Origin: Pseudomonas chlororaphis
GTDB taxonomy: Bacteria; Pseudomonadota; Gammaproteobacteria; Pseudomonadales; Pseudomonadaceae
Length of the DNA: 64,000 bases
Assembly (NCBI RefSeq): GCF_001921865.1
Contig: NZ_MSCT01000008.1
Coordinates: forward strand, 434,001 to 498,000
Reading direction: 5' to 3'
The notes beneath the pieces are model-generated. The model ran no database searches. It was given only the letters and a program-made list of their open reading frames with translations, and was not told where the DNA came from. A program made the position numbers and the translations under genes. Positions 41,507 to 50,435 of this stretch are shown here, in pieces; the first letter of the stretch is position 1, and each line of letters opens with the position of its first letter.

Positions 41507-42094
41507 TCAGTCGGCCACCGGGTCGTTCTGCTCTCGGGCCTGACGACGTTCCAGGGCCTGCTTCTGCAGGATATAGCGCGCCAGCAACTGGCGTTGGGCA
41601 TCGGTCAGTGATTCGAACTCGGTGCCGATTTCGAAGGTGCCGAAACTGCGGGTTTCGCAGTGCGTGACCTTGGCACGCAACAGCAGGCCGAGGGCCTGGG
41701 GCATCAGCAGCAGCTTGACGGCCAGATGGGTGCCGGCGGGGTAGGACAGGTGATGCTCGAACTCGATGCCGCCCTCGGAGAGCGTGACTCGCTGCGGTTC
41801 GCCGAATTTGCCGAGTACGGTCTGTGCCACCACCTGGCCGAGCAGGTCGATGCGCTTGTTCAGGGTCTTGAGGTAGTTGGCCAGGGTCCGGTCGCGCTCG
41901 CTGACCTGGCGCAGCAGGTGCTGCGATTCGAATTCGCTCAGGTGCAGTTCACTGAGCAGATTGAACAGCGGCGACGCATCCTGCAACACATCTTTGCCCG
42001 CCGCGTCATGGGCGGACAGGGGGCTAATTTCCAGTGCGATCGTGTCCTCGATACGGTAGTATTCGCGGCGATCTTCTTCATCTAATGTCGACAT
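41507..42094 (-). CDS. PilZ domain protein
   Basis: A 195-residue protein with the PilZ N-terminal RxxxR (REYYR, residues 10-14), a long helical insert (about 40-100) and the LSEGGIEF strand segment of a PilZ barrel. The usual D/N before the S-x-x-G is Thr here, so c-di-GMP affinity is uncertain. Diverges from lolC and lies downstream of nothing obvious; similar protein occupies this place in P. aeruginosa (from memory). Confidence 0.8.
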   Translation of the reverse strand: MSTLDEEDRREYYRIEDTIALEISPLSAHDAAGKDVLQDASPLFNLLSELHLSEFESQHLLRQVSERDRTLANYLKTLNKRIDLLGQVVAQTVLGKFGEPQRVTLSEGGIEFEHHLSYPAGTHLAVKLLLMPQALGLLLRAKVTHCETRSFGTFEIGTEFESLTDAQRQLLARYILQKQALERRQAREQNDPVAD

Positions 42095-42188
42095 GGCGAA
42101 CCCATGGTAGCGGCGGTGGTCTGAGTGTAAAGCTGCTTACCAGGACCCGCCACAAGGACGTCTTCTTTTCCTCCGAACAAGCCCCGAC

Positions 42189-43439
42189 ATGTTCAGACCT
42201 CTCTTCGTATTTATTGGCACGCGTTATACCCGTGCAAAGCGTCGCAATCATTTCGTGTCGTTCATTTCCCTGACCTCGATGATCGGACTCGCCCTGGGCG
42301 TGGTCGTGATGATCGTCGTGCTGTCGGTGATGAACGGCTTCGACCATGAGATGCGGACCCGCGTGCTGGGCATGGTGCCCCACGCGACCATCGAATCCGG
42401 CGAGCCGATCGGCGATTGGCAAAGCCTGGCCGACAAGGTCAAGCAGAACCCCAAGGTGCTGGCGGTGGCGCCGTTCACCCAGATGCAGGGGCTGCTGACC
42501 AACAACGGCCAGGTGCAGAAAGTCCTGCTCAACGCCATCGATCCGGTCAAGGAGCGCCAAGTCTCGATCATCGATAACTTCATGAAACAGGGCAAGCTGG
42601 ACGATCTGGCGCCGGGCAGTTTCGGTATCGTGATCGGCGACAAGGCGGCGAACAAACTGGGCGTCGGCCTTGGCGACAAGCTGACCTTCGTCGCCCCCGA
42701 GGTCACGGTGACCCCGGCCGGCATGTTCCCGCGCATGAAGCGTTTTACCGTGGTCGGCATCTTCCATGTCGGCGCCGGCGAACTGGACGGCTACCTGGGC
42801 CTGACCAACCTTGACGACCTGGGTCGCCTGCACCGCTGGAAGCCGGATCAGGTGCAGGGCTTGCGCCTGAAGTTCGACGACCTGTTCCAGGCGCCGCGCA
42901 CCGCCTGGGAAATCGCCCAGCAGTTGGGCGAGAACCAGTATTACGCCCGTGACTGGACCCGTACCCACGGCAACCTGTACCAGGCCATCCGCATGGAAAA
43001 AGCCATGATCGGCCTGCTGTTGCTGCTGATCGTCGCCGTAGCTGCGTTCAATATCATCTCCACCCTGGTGATGGTGGTGAACGACAAGAAAGGCGATATC
43101 GCCATCCTGCGGACCCTCGGCGCGACGCCGGCCACCATCATGGCGACCTTCATGGTCCAGGGCACGGTGATCGGGGTGATCGGGACCTTGATCGGCGCCG
43201 TGGTCGGGATGTTCGCGGCGTTGAACGTGAGCGCGGCGATTTCCGCCCTCGAAGGCCTGATCGGGCACAAATTCCTCAATGCCGACGTGTACTTCATCGA
43301 CTACCTGCCCTCGCAACTGATGGCCGAGGATGTGTTGATGGTCTGCGGCGCGGCACTGGTCCTGAGTTTCCTCGCCACCCTGTATCCAGCCTGGCGTGCC
43401 GCGCGCACCCAGCCTGCGGAGGCGCTACGTTATGAGTGA
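42189..43439 (+). CDS. lolC: Lipoprotein-releasing ABC transporter permease LolC
   Basis: Inner-membrane permease of LolCDE, which releases outer-membrane lipoproteins to LolA. The 416-residue protein has one N-terminal helix (about 22-50), a large periplasmic domain (50-265) and three C-terminal helices: the FtsX/LolC layout. It starts [20 protein letters not shown], nearly the same as lolE 2 kb downstream. lolD overlaps its stop by 8 bp (ATGAGTGA). Confidence 0.94.
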   Translation: MFRPLFVFIGTRYTRAKRRNHFVSFISLTSMIGLALGVVVMIVVLSVMNGFDHEMRTRVLGMVPHATIESGEPIGDWQSLADKVKQNPKVLAVAPFTQMQGLLTNNGQVQKVLLNAIDPVKERQVSIIDNFMKQGKLDDLAPGSFGIVIGDKAANKLGVGLGDKLTFVAPEVTVTPAGMFPRMKRFTVVGIFHVGAGELDGYLGLTNLDDLGRLHRWKPDQVQGLRLKFDDLFQAPRTAWEIAQQLGENQYYARDWTRTHGNLYQAIRMEKAMIGLLLLLIVAVAAFNIISTLVMVVNDKKGDIAILRTLGATPATIMATFMVQGTVIGVIGTLIGAVVGMFAALNVSAAISALEGLIGHKFLNADVYFIDYLPSQLMAEDVLMVCGAALVLSFLATLYPAWRAARTQPAEALRYE

Positions 43440-44130
43440 GTTGGGCATGAGCGAAAAAGCAATTCTGAGCTGCCGCGACCTGGGCAAGTCCTATGAGGAA
43501 GGCCCGGAGTCGGTGGTGGTGTTGTCCGGCCTGCAACTGGAGCTGCACCCGGGTGAACGCGTGGCGATCGTCGGCACCTCCGGTTCGGGTAAAAGTACCT
43601 TGCTCAACCTGTTGGGCGGCCTCGATACGCCGACCAAGGGCAGCGTCTGGCTCGACGGCGAGGAGCTTTCCGCGTTGAGCGAGAAAGGCCGCGGCCTGTT
43701 GCGCAACCGCTCCCTGGGCTTCGTTTACCAGTTCCATCATCTGCTGCCGGAATTCACGGCGCTGGAAAACGTCTGCATGCCGCTGTTGATCGGCAAGACC
43801 GCGATCCCGGAAGCCCGCCAGCGGGCCACGGCGCTGCTCGAGCGGGTAGGCCTGGCGCATCGTCTGGAGCACAAGCCGGCCGAACTGTCCGGCGGTGAGC
43901 GCCAGCGTGTGGCCATCGCCCGTGCCCTGGTCAACAAACCCGGGCTGGTGATGCTCGACGAGCCGACCGGCAACCTCGACTCCCACACCGCGCAAGGCAT
44001 CCAGGACCTGATGCTGGAACTCAGCACGTCGATGCGTACCGCGTTCCTGGTGGTGACCCACGACATGAACCTGGCCCGCCAGATGGACCGCGTCCTGCAC
44101 TTGCAGGAAGGTTGCCTGACGCCCATTTGA
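43432..44130 (+). CDS. lolD: Lipoprotein-releasing ABC transporter ATPase LolD
   Basis: ATPase of LolCDE. The 232-residue protein has Walker [10 protein letters not shown], the Q-loop [10 protein letters not shown] typical of LolD, signature LSGGERQR and Walker [12 protein letters not shown]. Start at 43432 with GGAGG nine bases upstream; the alternative ATG at 43447 gives the 227-residue length often annotated. Followed by an intrinsic terminator before lolE. Confidence 0.95.
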   Translation: MSELGMSEKAILSCRDLGKSYEEGPESVVVLSGLQLELHPGERVAIVGTSGSGKSTLLNLLGGLDTPTKGSVWLDGEELSALSEKGRGLLRNRSLGFVYQFHHLLPEFTALENVCMPLLIGKTAIPEARQRATALLERVGLAHRLEHKPAELSGGERQRVAIARALVNKPGLVMLDEPTGNLDSHTAQGIQDLMLELSTSMRTAFLVVTHDMNLARQMDRVLHLQEGCLTPI

Positions 44131-44140
44131 TCGGCAGCAG

Positions 44141-44170
44141 CCCGATGCCTGAGGCAGGCGTCGGGTCTTT
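44141..44170 (+). terminator. Hairpin with T-rich tail between lolD and lolE
   Basis: Arms CCCGA-t-GCCTG / CAGGC-g-TCGGG with an AGG loop, followed by TCTTTTATTTTT. It looks like an intrinsic terminator or attenuator inside lolCDE, 10 bp after lolD and 24 bp before lolE. Confidence 0.75.
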
Positions 44171-44194
44171 TATTTTTATACGGTGCCCCAGCGA

Positions 44195-45439
44195 ATGTTC
44201 AGACCGTTATCGATCTTTATCGGCACGCGCTACACCCGCGCCAAGCGCCGCAATCGCTTTGTTTCCTTCATCTCCATGACCTCGATGATCGGTCTCGCCC
44301 TGGGCGTGCTGGCGATGATCGTGGTGTTGTCGGTGATGAACGGTTTCCAGCGCGAAATGAGCTCGCGCATTCTCGGCATGGTGCCCCACGCCACCATCGT
44401 CGGCGTTAAGCCGATCGACGACTGGCAGCCGGTGGCCGCCGCCGCGATGAAAAATCCCGAGGTGACGGCCGCGGTGCCGTTCACCGAGATGGAAGGCATG
44501 CTGTCTTACAAGGGAGCGATGCAGCCGATCCAGATCAGCGGCATCGACCCGGCCCAGGAGGGCAAGGTCTCCATCGTTGCCCAGCACATTGTCCAAGGGC
44601 GGCTGGATGCGTTGAAGCCGGGCGAGTTCGGGGTGGTGATCGGCGAGATCACGGCACGGCGCTTCCGTCTGAATGTCGGCGACAAGCTGACGCTGATCGT
44701 GCCGGAAATCAGTTCGGCGCCGGGCGGCATCACCCCGCGCATGCAGCGTTTGAACGTGGTCGGCGTGTTCAAGGTCGGGGCCGAGCTGGACGGTTCCATG
44801 GGCCTGATCCATGTGGCCGATGCCGCCGAGATGCAGCATTGGCAGCCGAACCAGGTGCAGAGCGTGCGCCTGGCGGTCAAGGATCTGTACGCGGCGCCCA
44901 AGGTTGCCAGCGACATCGCCGCCAGCCTGGGCGCGGACTTCAAGGCCGATGACTGGACTCATACCCAGGGCAGCCTGTTCAGCGCGATGAAGATGGAAAA
45001 GACCATGATCGGCCTGTTGCTGCTGATGATCGTCGCCGTGGCGGCGTTCAACATCATTGCCACGCTGATCATGGTGGTGAACGACAAGGGTGCGGACATC
45101 GCGATCCTGCGCACCATCGGCGCCACGCCGCGGCAGATCATGGCGATCTTCATGGTCCAGGGTACGGTGATCGGTATCGTCGGCACCTTGATCGGCGGCG
45201 TACTGGGCGTGATCGCGGCGCTGAACGTCAGTGCGCTGGTGGGTTGGCTGGAGCGGGTCAGCGGGCAGCATATCTTCAGTTCCGACGTGTATTTCGTCAG
45301 CAACCTGCCGTCCGAGTTGCAGGGCGGCGACGTGGCCCTGATCTGCACCGCGGGGTTTGTCCTGAGTTTCCTGGCGACCCTGTATCCGGCCTGGCGCGCA
45401 GCCAAGGTCGAGCCGGCGACGGCGTTGCGCTACTCGTAA
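44195..45439 (+). CDS. lolE: Lipoprotein-releasing ABC transporter permease LolE
   Basis: Second LolCDE permease, 414 residues, same one-plus-three helix layout and large periplasmic domain as LolC. The first 50 residues differ from LolC at only a handful of positions, and the last membrane segment ([15 protein letters not shown]) is nearly the same. ATG 44195 is used because MFRPLS matches the LolC start; an upstream GTG at 44183 is possible. Its separation from lolD by a terminator suggests separate or read-through transcription. Confidence 0.94.
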   Translation: MFRPLSIFIGTRYTRAKRRNRFVSFISMTSMIGLALGVLAMIVVLSVMNGFQREMSSRILGMVPHATIVGVKPIDDWQPVAAAAMKNPEVTAAVPFTEMEGMLSYKGAMQPIQISGIDPAQEGKVSIVAQHIVQGRLDALKPGEFGVVIGEITARRFRLNVGDKLTLIVPEISSAPGGITPRMQRLNVVGVFKVGAELDGSMGLIHVADAAEMQHWQPNQVQSVRLAVKDLYAAPKVASDIAASLGADFKADDWTHTQGSLFSAMKMEKTMIGLLLLMIVAVAAFNIIATLIMVVNDKGADIAILRTIGATPRQIMAIFMVQGTVIGIVGTLIGGVLGVIAALNVSALVGWLERVSGQHIFSSDVYFVSNLPSELQGGDVALICTAGFVLSFLATLYPAWRAAKVEPATALRYS

Positions 45440-45452
45440 TGCACTACGCCGC

Positions 45453-45518
45453 TATCGCGAGCCAGCTCGCTCCTACAGGTCATGCGTTGATCATGTAGGA
45501 GCGAGCTGGCTCGCGATA
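45453..45518. repeat. Perfect REP palindrome pair
   Basis: Two exactly complementary 25-base arms (45453-45477 and 45494-45518) of the form TATCGCGAGCCAGCTCGCTC..., with a 16-base spacer. It lies between the converging lolE and copS genes and could also act as a transcription stop. Confidence 0.95.
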
Positions 45519-45534
45519 ACCCGAGCGGCCAGCA

Positions 45535-46899
45535 TCACTTCCCGCTGGGCAACTCGATCACAAAACTCGTCCGGCCCTGGGCCGATTCACAACGGATCTG
45601 CCCGCCATGGGCGCGGATGATCGATTGGGTGATGGCCAGACCCAGGCCTGCGTGTTCGCTGCTGCCTTCATGGCGAGCCGGATCGGCGCGGTAGAAGCGG
45701 TCGAACAGGCGGGGCAAGCGTTCGGCCGGGATGCCTTCGCCGGTGTTTTCCACCCGCAGCCATGAAACGCCTTCGATGCTCTCGCCAAGACGCACGCGTA
45801 CTTCTCCGCCCGTCGGGGTGAAGCGCAGGGCATTGTCCAGCAGGTTGGAGAGGGCACGGCGCAACATGCTCCGGTCGCCGTGGACTTTCGCGGTGCCGTC
45901 GCGCCCCAGGGCGATGCCGGCGTCTTCGGCCAGCGGCGTATAGAACTCCAGGAGCATGTCGGTTTCGTCGCTCAGTTCCAGGGCTTCGCGTCTTGGCGTC
46001 AGCAGGCCATGGTCGGCCTTGGCCAGGTAGAGCATGTCGTTGACCAGTTGCGCCATCCATTGCAGCTCTTCGAGGTTGCTGTGCAGGGCTTCGCGATAGT
46101 CCTCCAGCGGGCGTGGGCGGGTCAGGGTGACCTGGGTGTGGGTCAGCAGGTTCGACAGCGGGGTGCGCAGCTCATGGGCGATGTCCGCCGAGAAGGCGGA
46201 AAGGCGCTGGAAGGAGTCGTCCAGGCGCCCGAGCATGGCATTGAAGGCGTGGGCCAGTTCGGCCAGTTCGCCGGGCATCTGTTGTTCCGGCAAGCGCTGG
46301 GTCAGGGAGCTGGCCGACACGCCGGCGGCGACCTCGCTCATCCGGCGTAACGGGCGCAGGCCGCTGCGCGCGGCCCAGGCCCCGAGCAGCGCGGTGGCCA
46401 GCGCCGAGAGGCCGACCGTCAGCCAGATCAGGTGCTGCATGCGTTGCAGGAAATGCTGATGGTGGGTGATGTCGAGCATCAGGCTCAGCTGGGGCGAATT
46501 TGCCTGGCCAGGCTCCAGCGCGGCGCTGTAGACGCGGTAGGCGGTGCCGTCATGTTGCAGGCTGTGCAGACCCGCGGTTTGGGGCGGGAGGTCGGGCAGC
46601 ACCTGGGCGCTGTCGAACCAGACCGTGCCATCCGCGCCTGTGACCCGCAATGCCAGGTCCGGTTGGTGGCCGAGCTCGTCCTGCAACTGCGCCTTGCGCT
46701 CGGCAAAGCGCACTGGATCGCTCGCGCCCTGCAAGGCGCTGCGCATGGCAATCAACTTGCCTTCGAGCAACTGCTGGTCGAGTTCGATGAAGTGCGCCTC
46801 GCTGGCGCGGCTGAACAGCACGCCGGCGAGCAACGAAACCACGGCCGTGCAACCGGCGAACAACAGGGCCAGGCGACCGCTCAGGGACAGCCGGCGCAT
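45535..46899 (-). CDS. copS: Copper-sensing histidine kinase CopS-like
   Basis: Inner-membrane sensor kinase of the CusS/CopS heavy-metal family, 454 residues: helix 1 (8-30), periplasmic sensor (31-155), helix 2 (157-177), HAMP, HisKA with phospho-His 242 in DIAHELRTPLSN, and HATPase_c with NLLDNALRFTP and GEGIP. Its start overlaps the copR stop by one base. The CopR box and cupredoxin gene next door support copper as the signal. Confidence 0.88.
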   Translation of the reverse strand: MRRLSLSGRLALLFAGCTAVVSLLAGVLFSRASEAHFIELDQQLLEGKLIAMRSALQGASDPVRFAERKAQLQDELGHQPDLALRVTGADGTVWFDSAQVLPDLPPQTAGLHSLQHDGTAYRVYSAALEPGQANSPQLSLMLDITHHQHFLQRMQHLIWLTVGLSALATALLGAWAARSGLRPLRRMSEVAAGVSASSLTQRLPEQQMPGELAELAHAFNAMLGRLDDSFQRLSAFSADIAHELRTPLSNLLTHTQVTLTRPRPLEDYREALHSNLEELQWMAQLVNDMLYLAKADHGLLTPRREALELSDETDMLLEFYTPLAEDAGIALGRDGTAKVHGDRSMLRRALSNLLDNALRFTPTGGEVRVRLGESIEGVSWLRVENTGEGIPAERLPRLFDRFYRADPARHEGSSEHAGLGLAITQSIIRAHGGQIRCESAQGRTSFVIELPSGK

Positions 46900-47579
46900 C
46901 AGGCTTGGCGCTCTTCGAGCACATAGCCCATGCCGCGTACGGTGTGGATCAGTTTGTTCGGATAATCGTCGTCTATTTTCAGGCGCAGGCGGCGGATCGC
47001 CACCTCGATGACGTTGGTGTCGCTGTCGAAATTCATGTCCCAGACCTGGGAGGCGATCAGCGACTTGGGCAACACTTCGCCCTGGCGCCGCAGGAGCATT
47101 TCCAGTAGCGAGAATTCCTTGGCCGTGAGGTCGATACGCTGGCCATTGCGTTCGACTCGGCGGCGGATCAGGTCCAGGCGCAGATCCGCCAGTTGCAGGC
47201 TGGTTTCCTGCGGCGAGGAACTGCCGCGGCGTAGCAGGCTGCGGACCCGGGCCAGCAGCTCGGAGAAGGCGAATGGCTTGACCAGGTAGTCGTCGGCGCC
47301 CAGTTCCAGGCCATGAACCCGGTCCTCCACCGCATCGCGCGCGGTCAAGAACAGCACCGGTATTTCCAGCCCGGCGCTGCGCACGGCTTGCAGGATCTGC
47401 CAGCCATCGCGACCAGGCAGCATCACGTCGAGAATCAGCAGGGCGTAGTCGCCGGTCAGCGCCAGGTGCTGGCCAGTGGTGCCGTCGGCCACCAGCTCGG
47501 CATTGAAGCCGGCCTCGCTCAGGCCCTGGCGCAGGTATTGTCCGGTTTTGGGTTGGTCTTCGACGATCAGCAGTTTCAT
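46899..47579 (-). CDS. copR: Copper-responsive response regulator CopR-like
   Basis: OmpR/PhoB-type regulator of 226 residues: receiver with Asp51 in [13 protein letters not shown], Thr/Lys switch residues (FLTARD, LVKPFAF) and a C-terminal winged helix ([17 protein letters not shown]). It is closest in pattern to CusR/CopR. A CopR box lies 63 bp upstream of its start in the region shared with the cupredoxin gene, so both are probably induced by copper. Confidence 0.9.
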   Translation of the reverse strand: MKLLIVEDQPKTGQYLRQGLSEAGFNAELVADGTTGQHLALTGDYALLILDVMLPGRDGWQILQAVRSAGLEIPVLFLTARDAVEDRVHGLELGADDYLVKPFAFSELLARVRSLLRRGSSSPQETSLQLADLRLDLIRRRVERNGQRIDLTAKEFSLLEMLLRRQGEVLPKSLIASQVWDMNFDSDTNVIEVAIRRLRLKIDDDYPNKLIHTVRGMGYVLEERQA

Positions 47580-47641
47580 GGGCGACTCATGGTGAATGGA
47601 ACGCGAGCTTTATACCGTGGGCGATAGGTGCATGGCGCAAG

Positions 47642-47657
47642 CTGACAAAGTTGTAAT
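47642..47657 (+). promoter_or_regulatory. CopR box
   Basis: CTGACA-AAGTT-GTAAT is an exact match to the P. aeruginosa CopR motif CTGACA-N5-GTAAT as I remember it. It lies between the divergent copR and cupredoxin genes. A perfect 14-bp palindrome CAGTCAGCTGACTG follows at 47662-47675. Confidence 0.82.
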
Positions 47658-47735
47658 CTAGCAGTCAGCTGACTGGCAGCGGTGTGGCTTTAGAGTCTTT
47701 CTCAAGCTGAACCTTATACTTGTTGGAGCGTGACC

Positions 47736-48290
47736 ATGTTTTTGCCCAAAGCTGTTTTGCCCCGTTCGTTGACCCTGGCGGCGTGCCTGCTGGCATTGAG
47801 TGTCCCGGCCTGGGCATCGCCGGCGCAGACTTACGATTTCGGCCAGGCGGCCGAGGCGGCCAAGGCCACGCGTACCGTGGAGGTGGTCATGGGCGATATG
47901 TCGTTCAACCCCAAGGTCCTGGATATCAAGGCCGGCGAGACTGTGCGTTTCGTGTTGATCAACAAGGGCCAGTTGCTGCACGAGTTCAACCTGGGCGATG
48001 CGGCCATGCACGCCGAGCACCAGCAGGAAATGCTCAAGATGCAGCAGAGCGGAATGCTCACGCCTACGGCCGTTAAAGAAATGCCCACCGGCGCCATGGA
48101 TCACGCGGCCATGGGGCATGGAGGCATGGCCGGGATGAAACACGACGACCCGAACAGCGTGCTGGTGGAGCCGGGCAAGACCGCCGAATTGACCTGGACC
48201 TTCAGCAAGGCCGGCAGTCTTGAGTTCGCCTGCAATATCCCGGGGCACTATCAGGCGGGCATGGTCGGCAAGTTGACTGTCGGCCAGTAA
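47736..48290 (+). CDS. Periplasmic cupredoxin, copper resistance
   Basis: Exported blue-copper-type protein of 184 residues with a signal peptide (MFLPKAVLPRSLTL... ending AWASPA). Type 1 copper ligands are visible: His in LLHEFNLG, then Cys, His and Met in FACNIPGHYQAGM. A Met/His-rich insert (MDHAAMGHGGMAGMKHDD) offers more copper sites. GGAG stands 7 bases before the ATG at 47736. Divergent from copR with the CopR box between, so likely part of periplasmic copper handling. Confidence 0.88.
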   Translation: MFLPKAVLPRSLTLAACLLALSVPAWASPAQTYDFGQAAEAAKATRTVEVVMGDMSFNPKVLDIKAGETVRFVLINKGQLLHEFNLGDAAMHAEHQQEMLKMQQSGMLTPTAVKEMPTGAMDHAAMGHGGMAGMKHDDPNSVLVEPGKTAELTWTFSKAGSLEFACNIPGHYQAGMVGKLTVGQ

Positions 48291-48358
48291 GCGGCTGGGG
48301 CTCATAGGCTGCGGCAAAGGCTGATAGAATCGCCTGATTCTTCAGTCAGGTTTCCGCC

Positions 48359-49189
48359 ATGCATCCCGCAGCCGAACATTCGCCGCTGGGCAAGTCCAGT
48401 GAATACGTCTCTACCTACACCCCATCCTTGCTGTTTCCGATTCCGCGGGCGGCAAAATGGGCCGAGCTGGGCCTGAGCGCCGACACCCTGCCTTATAAGG
48501 GCGTGGACTTCTGGAACTGTTTCGAGCTGTCTTGGCTGCTGCCTTCCGGCAAGCCGGTGGTGGCCATCGCCGAGTTCAGCATTCCGGCGGATTCGCCGAA
48601 CATCATTGAATCGAAGTCGTTCAAGTTGTACCTCAACTCGCTGAACCAGACGCCGTTCGCGGATCGCCAGAGTCTGGAGGACACCTTGCGTGCCGATCTC
48701 TCGGCGGCGGCCGGCAAGCAGGTGGGGGTGCGGATTCGCAGCCTGGGCGAGGTCGAGGCGGAAGGCGTGCTGGCCTTGCCAGGCACTTGCATCGATGAGC
48801 TGGATATCAGTGTCAGTAGCTATGAGCACCCGCGGCCGGAATTGCTGCAATGCAACAGGTCGCGGGTCGTGGAGGAGAGCGTGCACAGCCATCTGCTCAA
48901 ATCCAATTGCCCGGTTACCAGCCAGCCGGACTGGGGCAGTGTGGTGGTGGAGTACCGTGGCCCGGCGCTGGATCACGCCAGCCTGCTGGCCTACCTGGTG
49001 AGTTTCCGCCAGCACTCGGACTTCCATGAGCAATGCGTGGAGCGGATTTTCCTCGACCTGCAGCGTCTGCTGCAGCCGGAGAAGCTGACGGTGTATGCGC
49101 GTTATGTGCGTCGTGGCGGCCTGGACATCAACCCGTACCGCAGTACCGAAACCGCGAGCTTCGCCAACTTCCGGCTGGTTCGCCAGTAA
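48359..49189 (+). CDS. queF: NADPH-dependent 7-cyano-7-deazaguanine reductase QueF
   Basis: Reduces preQ0 to preQ1 in queuosine tRNA biosynthesis. The 276-residue, two-lobed (YqcD/E. coli) form shows the nitrile-attacking Cys184 and Asp191 in [13 protein letters not shown] and the QueF motif [13 protein letters not shown]. Length matches the E. coli enzyme. Followed by a terminator shared with the next gene. Confidence 0.96.
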   Translation: MHPAAEHSPLGKSSEYVSTYTPSLLFPIPRAAKWAELGLSADTLPYKGVDFWNCFELSWLLPSGKPVVAIAEFSIPADSPNIIESKSFKLYLNSLNQTPFADRQSLEDTLRADLSAAAGKQVGVRIRSLGEVEAEGVLALPGTCIDELDISVSSYEHPRPELLQCNRSRVVEESVHSHLLKSNCPVTSQPDWGSVVVEYRGPALDHASLLAYLVSFRQHSDFHEQCVERIFLDLQRLLQPEKLTVYARYVRRGGLDINPYRSTETASFANFRLVRQ

Positions 49190-49191
49190 TG

Positions 49192-49222
49192 AAAAGCCCC
49201 GCTCTGGTAGCGGGGCTTTTTT
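49192..49222. terminator. Bidirectional terminator queF / DUF4404
   Basis: Arms AAAAGCCCCGCT / AGCGGGGCTTTT with a five-base loop; A run and T run flank it. Confidence 0.9.
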
Positions 49223-49234
49223 GTCTGTCGGGGG

Positions 49235-49498
49235 TTAAATTCCCATGTTGCCGAGGGTTTGCACGATGTTGCGCAAGGTGCCGGCAATGGCGGGGTGCTC
49301 GAGCTCGAAGCGTTCGACGGCGAGATTGACCCCGTCGGCCAGGCTGCTGTCCTGGGTGGCGTTTTCCAGTTTGAGCTCGAGTTCGATCTGCTGCATCAAG
49401 TCCTGCAGGTTGGCGCGTTCGGCTTCCGAAAGCGGCGGGTTCTGCTCCAATTGCTCGCGCAGGGTATTGAGCTGTTCATGCAAGTCGCGGGCAGCCAT
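49235..49498 (-). CDS. DUF4404 family protein
   Basis: Predicted 87-residue all-helical soluble protein: MAARDLHEQLNTLREQLEQN, acidic middle, and HPAIAGTLRNIVQTLGNMGI at the end, which is the DUF4404 pattern. GGAGAA precedes the ATG. Function unknown. Confidence 0.85.
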   Translation of the reverse strand: MAARDLHEQLNTLREQLEQNPPLSEAERANLQDLMQQIELELKLENATQDSSLADGVNLAVERFELEHPAIAGTLRNIVQTLGNMGI

Positions 49499-49611
49499 GG
49501 CGTTCTCCCTTCAGTGATAGGCATAGCCATGGACCGCGCCGATTCGCTAAAGGTCCATGTCAGAACCTTAGGGTAATCCACTCCTGGCCAATGTGCATGA
49601 TCTTGATCAAG

Positions 49612-50232
49612 TCAGGGTTTTTCACCTTTTAACCGGCGTTGGCCGATGTCGGCCAGGCAGGTCGGCAGCTCGCCCAGGTGGTCGATCACCGAGTGCACGC
49701 CAAGGCTGAACAGGTGCAGGGTCGCCTTGCCGCGCTTGAACTCGCGTTCCTGTTGGCTCAAGGCCTGCCATTGCGGCGGGCTCATGCCACAGAGCGAGCC
49801 GCAGGATGCCAGGCCGATGGTCCACAGGCCGGCGTTGAGCCCCGATTGCAGCAGGCGCGGTTCACCGCTGACCAGCACGCAGCCATCCAGGCGGTTGACA
49901 TTCAGGGTCATCAGCGCCTGCCAGCAGGCATCGGGAGCGGGCCAGAGCGAGCCCGTGTTGGCGGAGGAGGCAAGCCAGTCCGGCAGCGAGCTTGCCAGGC
50001 GCTGGCTGAGGCTGGCGGGAAGTTCGTCGAGCCAGGCACAGGGCACGCCCTGATGTTGCAGGCTGTGCAGGATGTCGAGGGCGCCATGGGTGGCGTGAGC
50101 CTGCTCCTGCACCGGGTGATCTGCGCTGTGCAGGCGCATCCGGGCGCCGAAATCCACCAAGCAACCGCTGAGGCCGAAGAGCACGGCGGTCAAGGTGGGG
50201 GCGGATACTGGCAAGGCTTCGGCGTGAGGCAT
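49612..50232 (-). CDS. HAD-like protein with lost catalytic aspartates
   Basis: A 206-residue protein resembling phosphonoacetaldehyde-hydrolase-type HAD proteins. The first HAD motif, normally hhFDLDGTLVD, reads VLFGLSGCLVDFG here, so both catalytic Asp (positions 20 and 22) are Gly and Ser. It is therefore unlikely to be a phosphatase; a binding or regulatory role is possible. Start at 50232 with AGGGA eight bases upstream. Diverges from mlaA. A similar gene precedes mlaA in P. aeruginosa, from memory. Confidence 0.7.
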   Translation of the reverse strand: MPHAEALPVSAPTLTAVLFGLSGCLVDFGARMRLHSADHPVQEQAHATHGALDILHSLQHQGVPCAWLDELPASLSQRLASSLPDWLASSANTGSLWPAPDACWQALMTLNVNRLDGCVLVSGEPRLLQSGLNAGLWTIGLASCGSLCGMSPPQWQALSQQEREFKRGKATLHLFSLGVHSVIDHLGELPTCLADIGQRRLKGEKP

Positions 50233-50435
50233 CGTGACGTCCCTGAAATACCCTGCAAGCGTACCGATGGCAGATGACCGTTGGGTGACAGCCCCGTGAC
50301 TGGGTATATGCAAATGTGGCAGGAAGCGGCAAAGCACTGTGCCAGTGCTGCATAAAAGCGGATATCCGATTTATACTACTGCGCTTACCGCCAGCGCATC
50401 GCGCCCGCGACAGTACAATTCAAGGAGTTCTTGCT

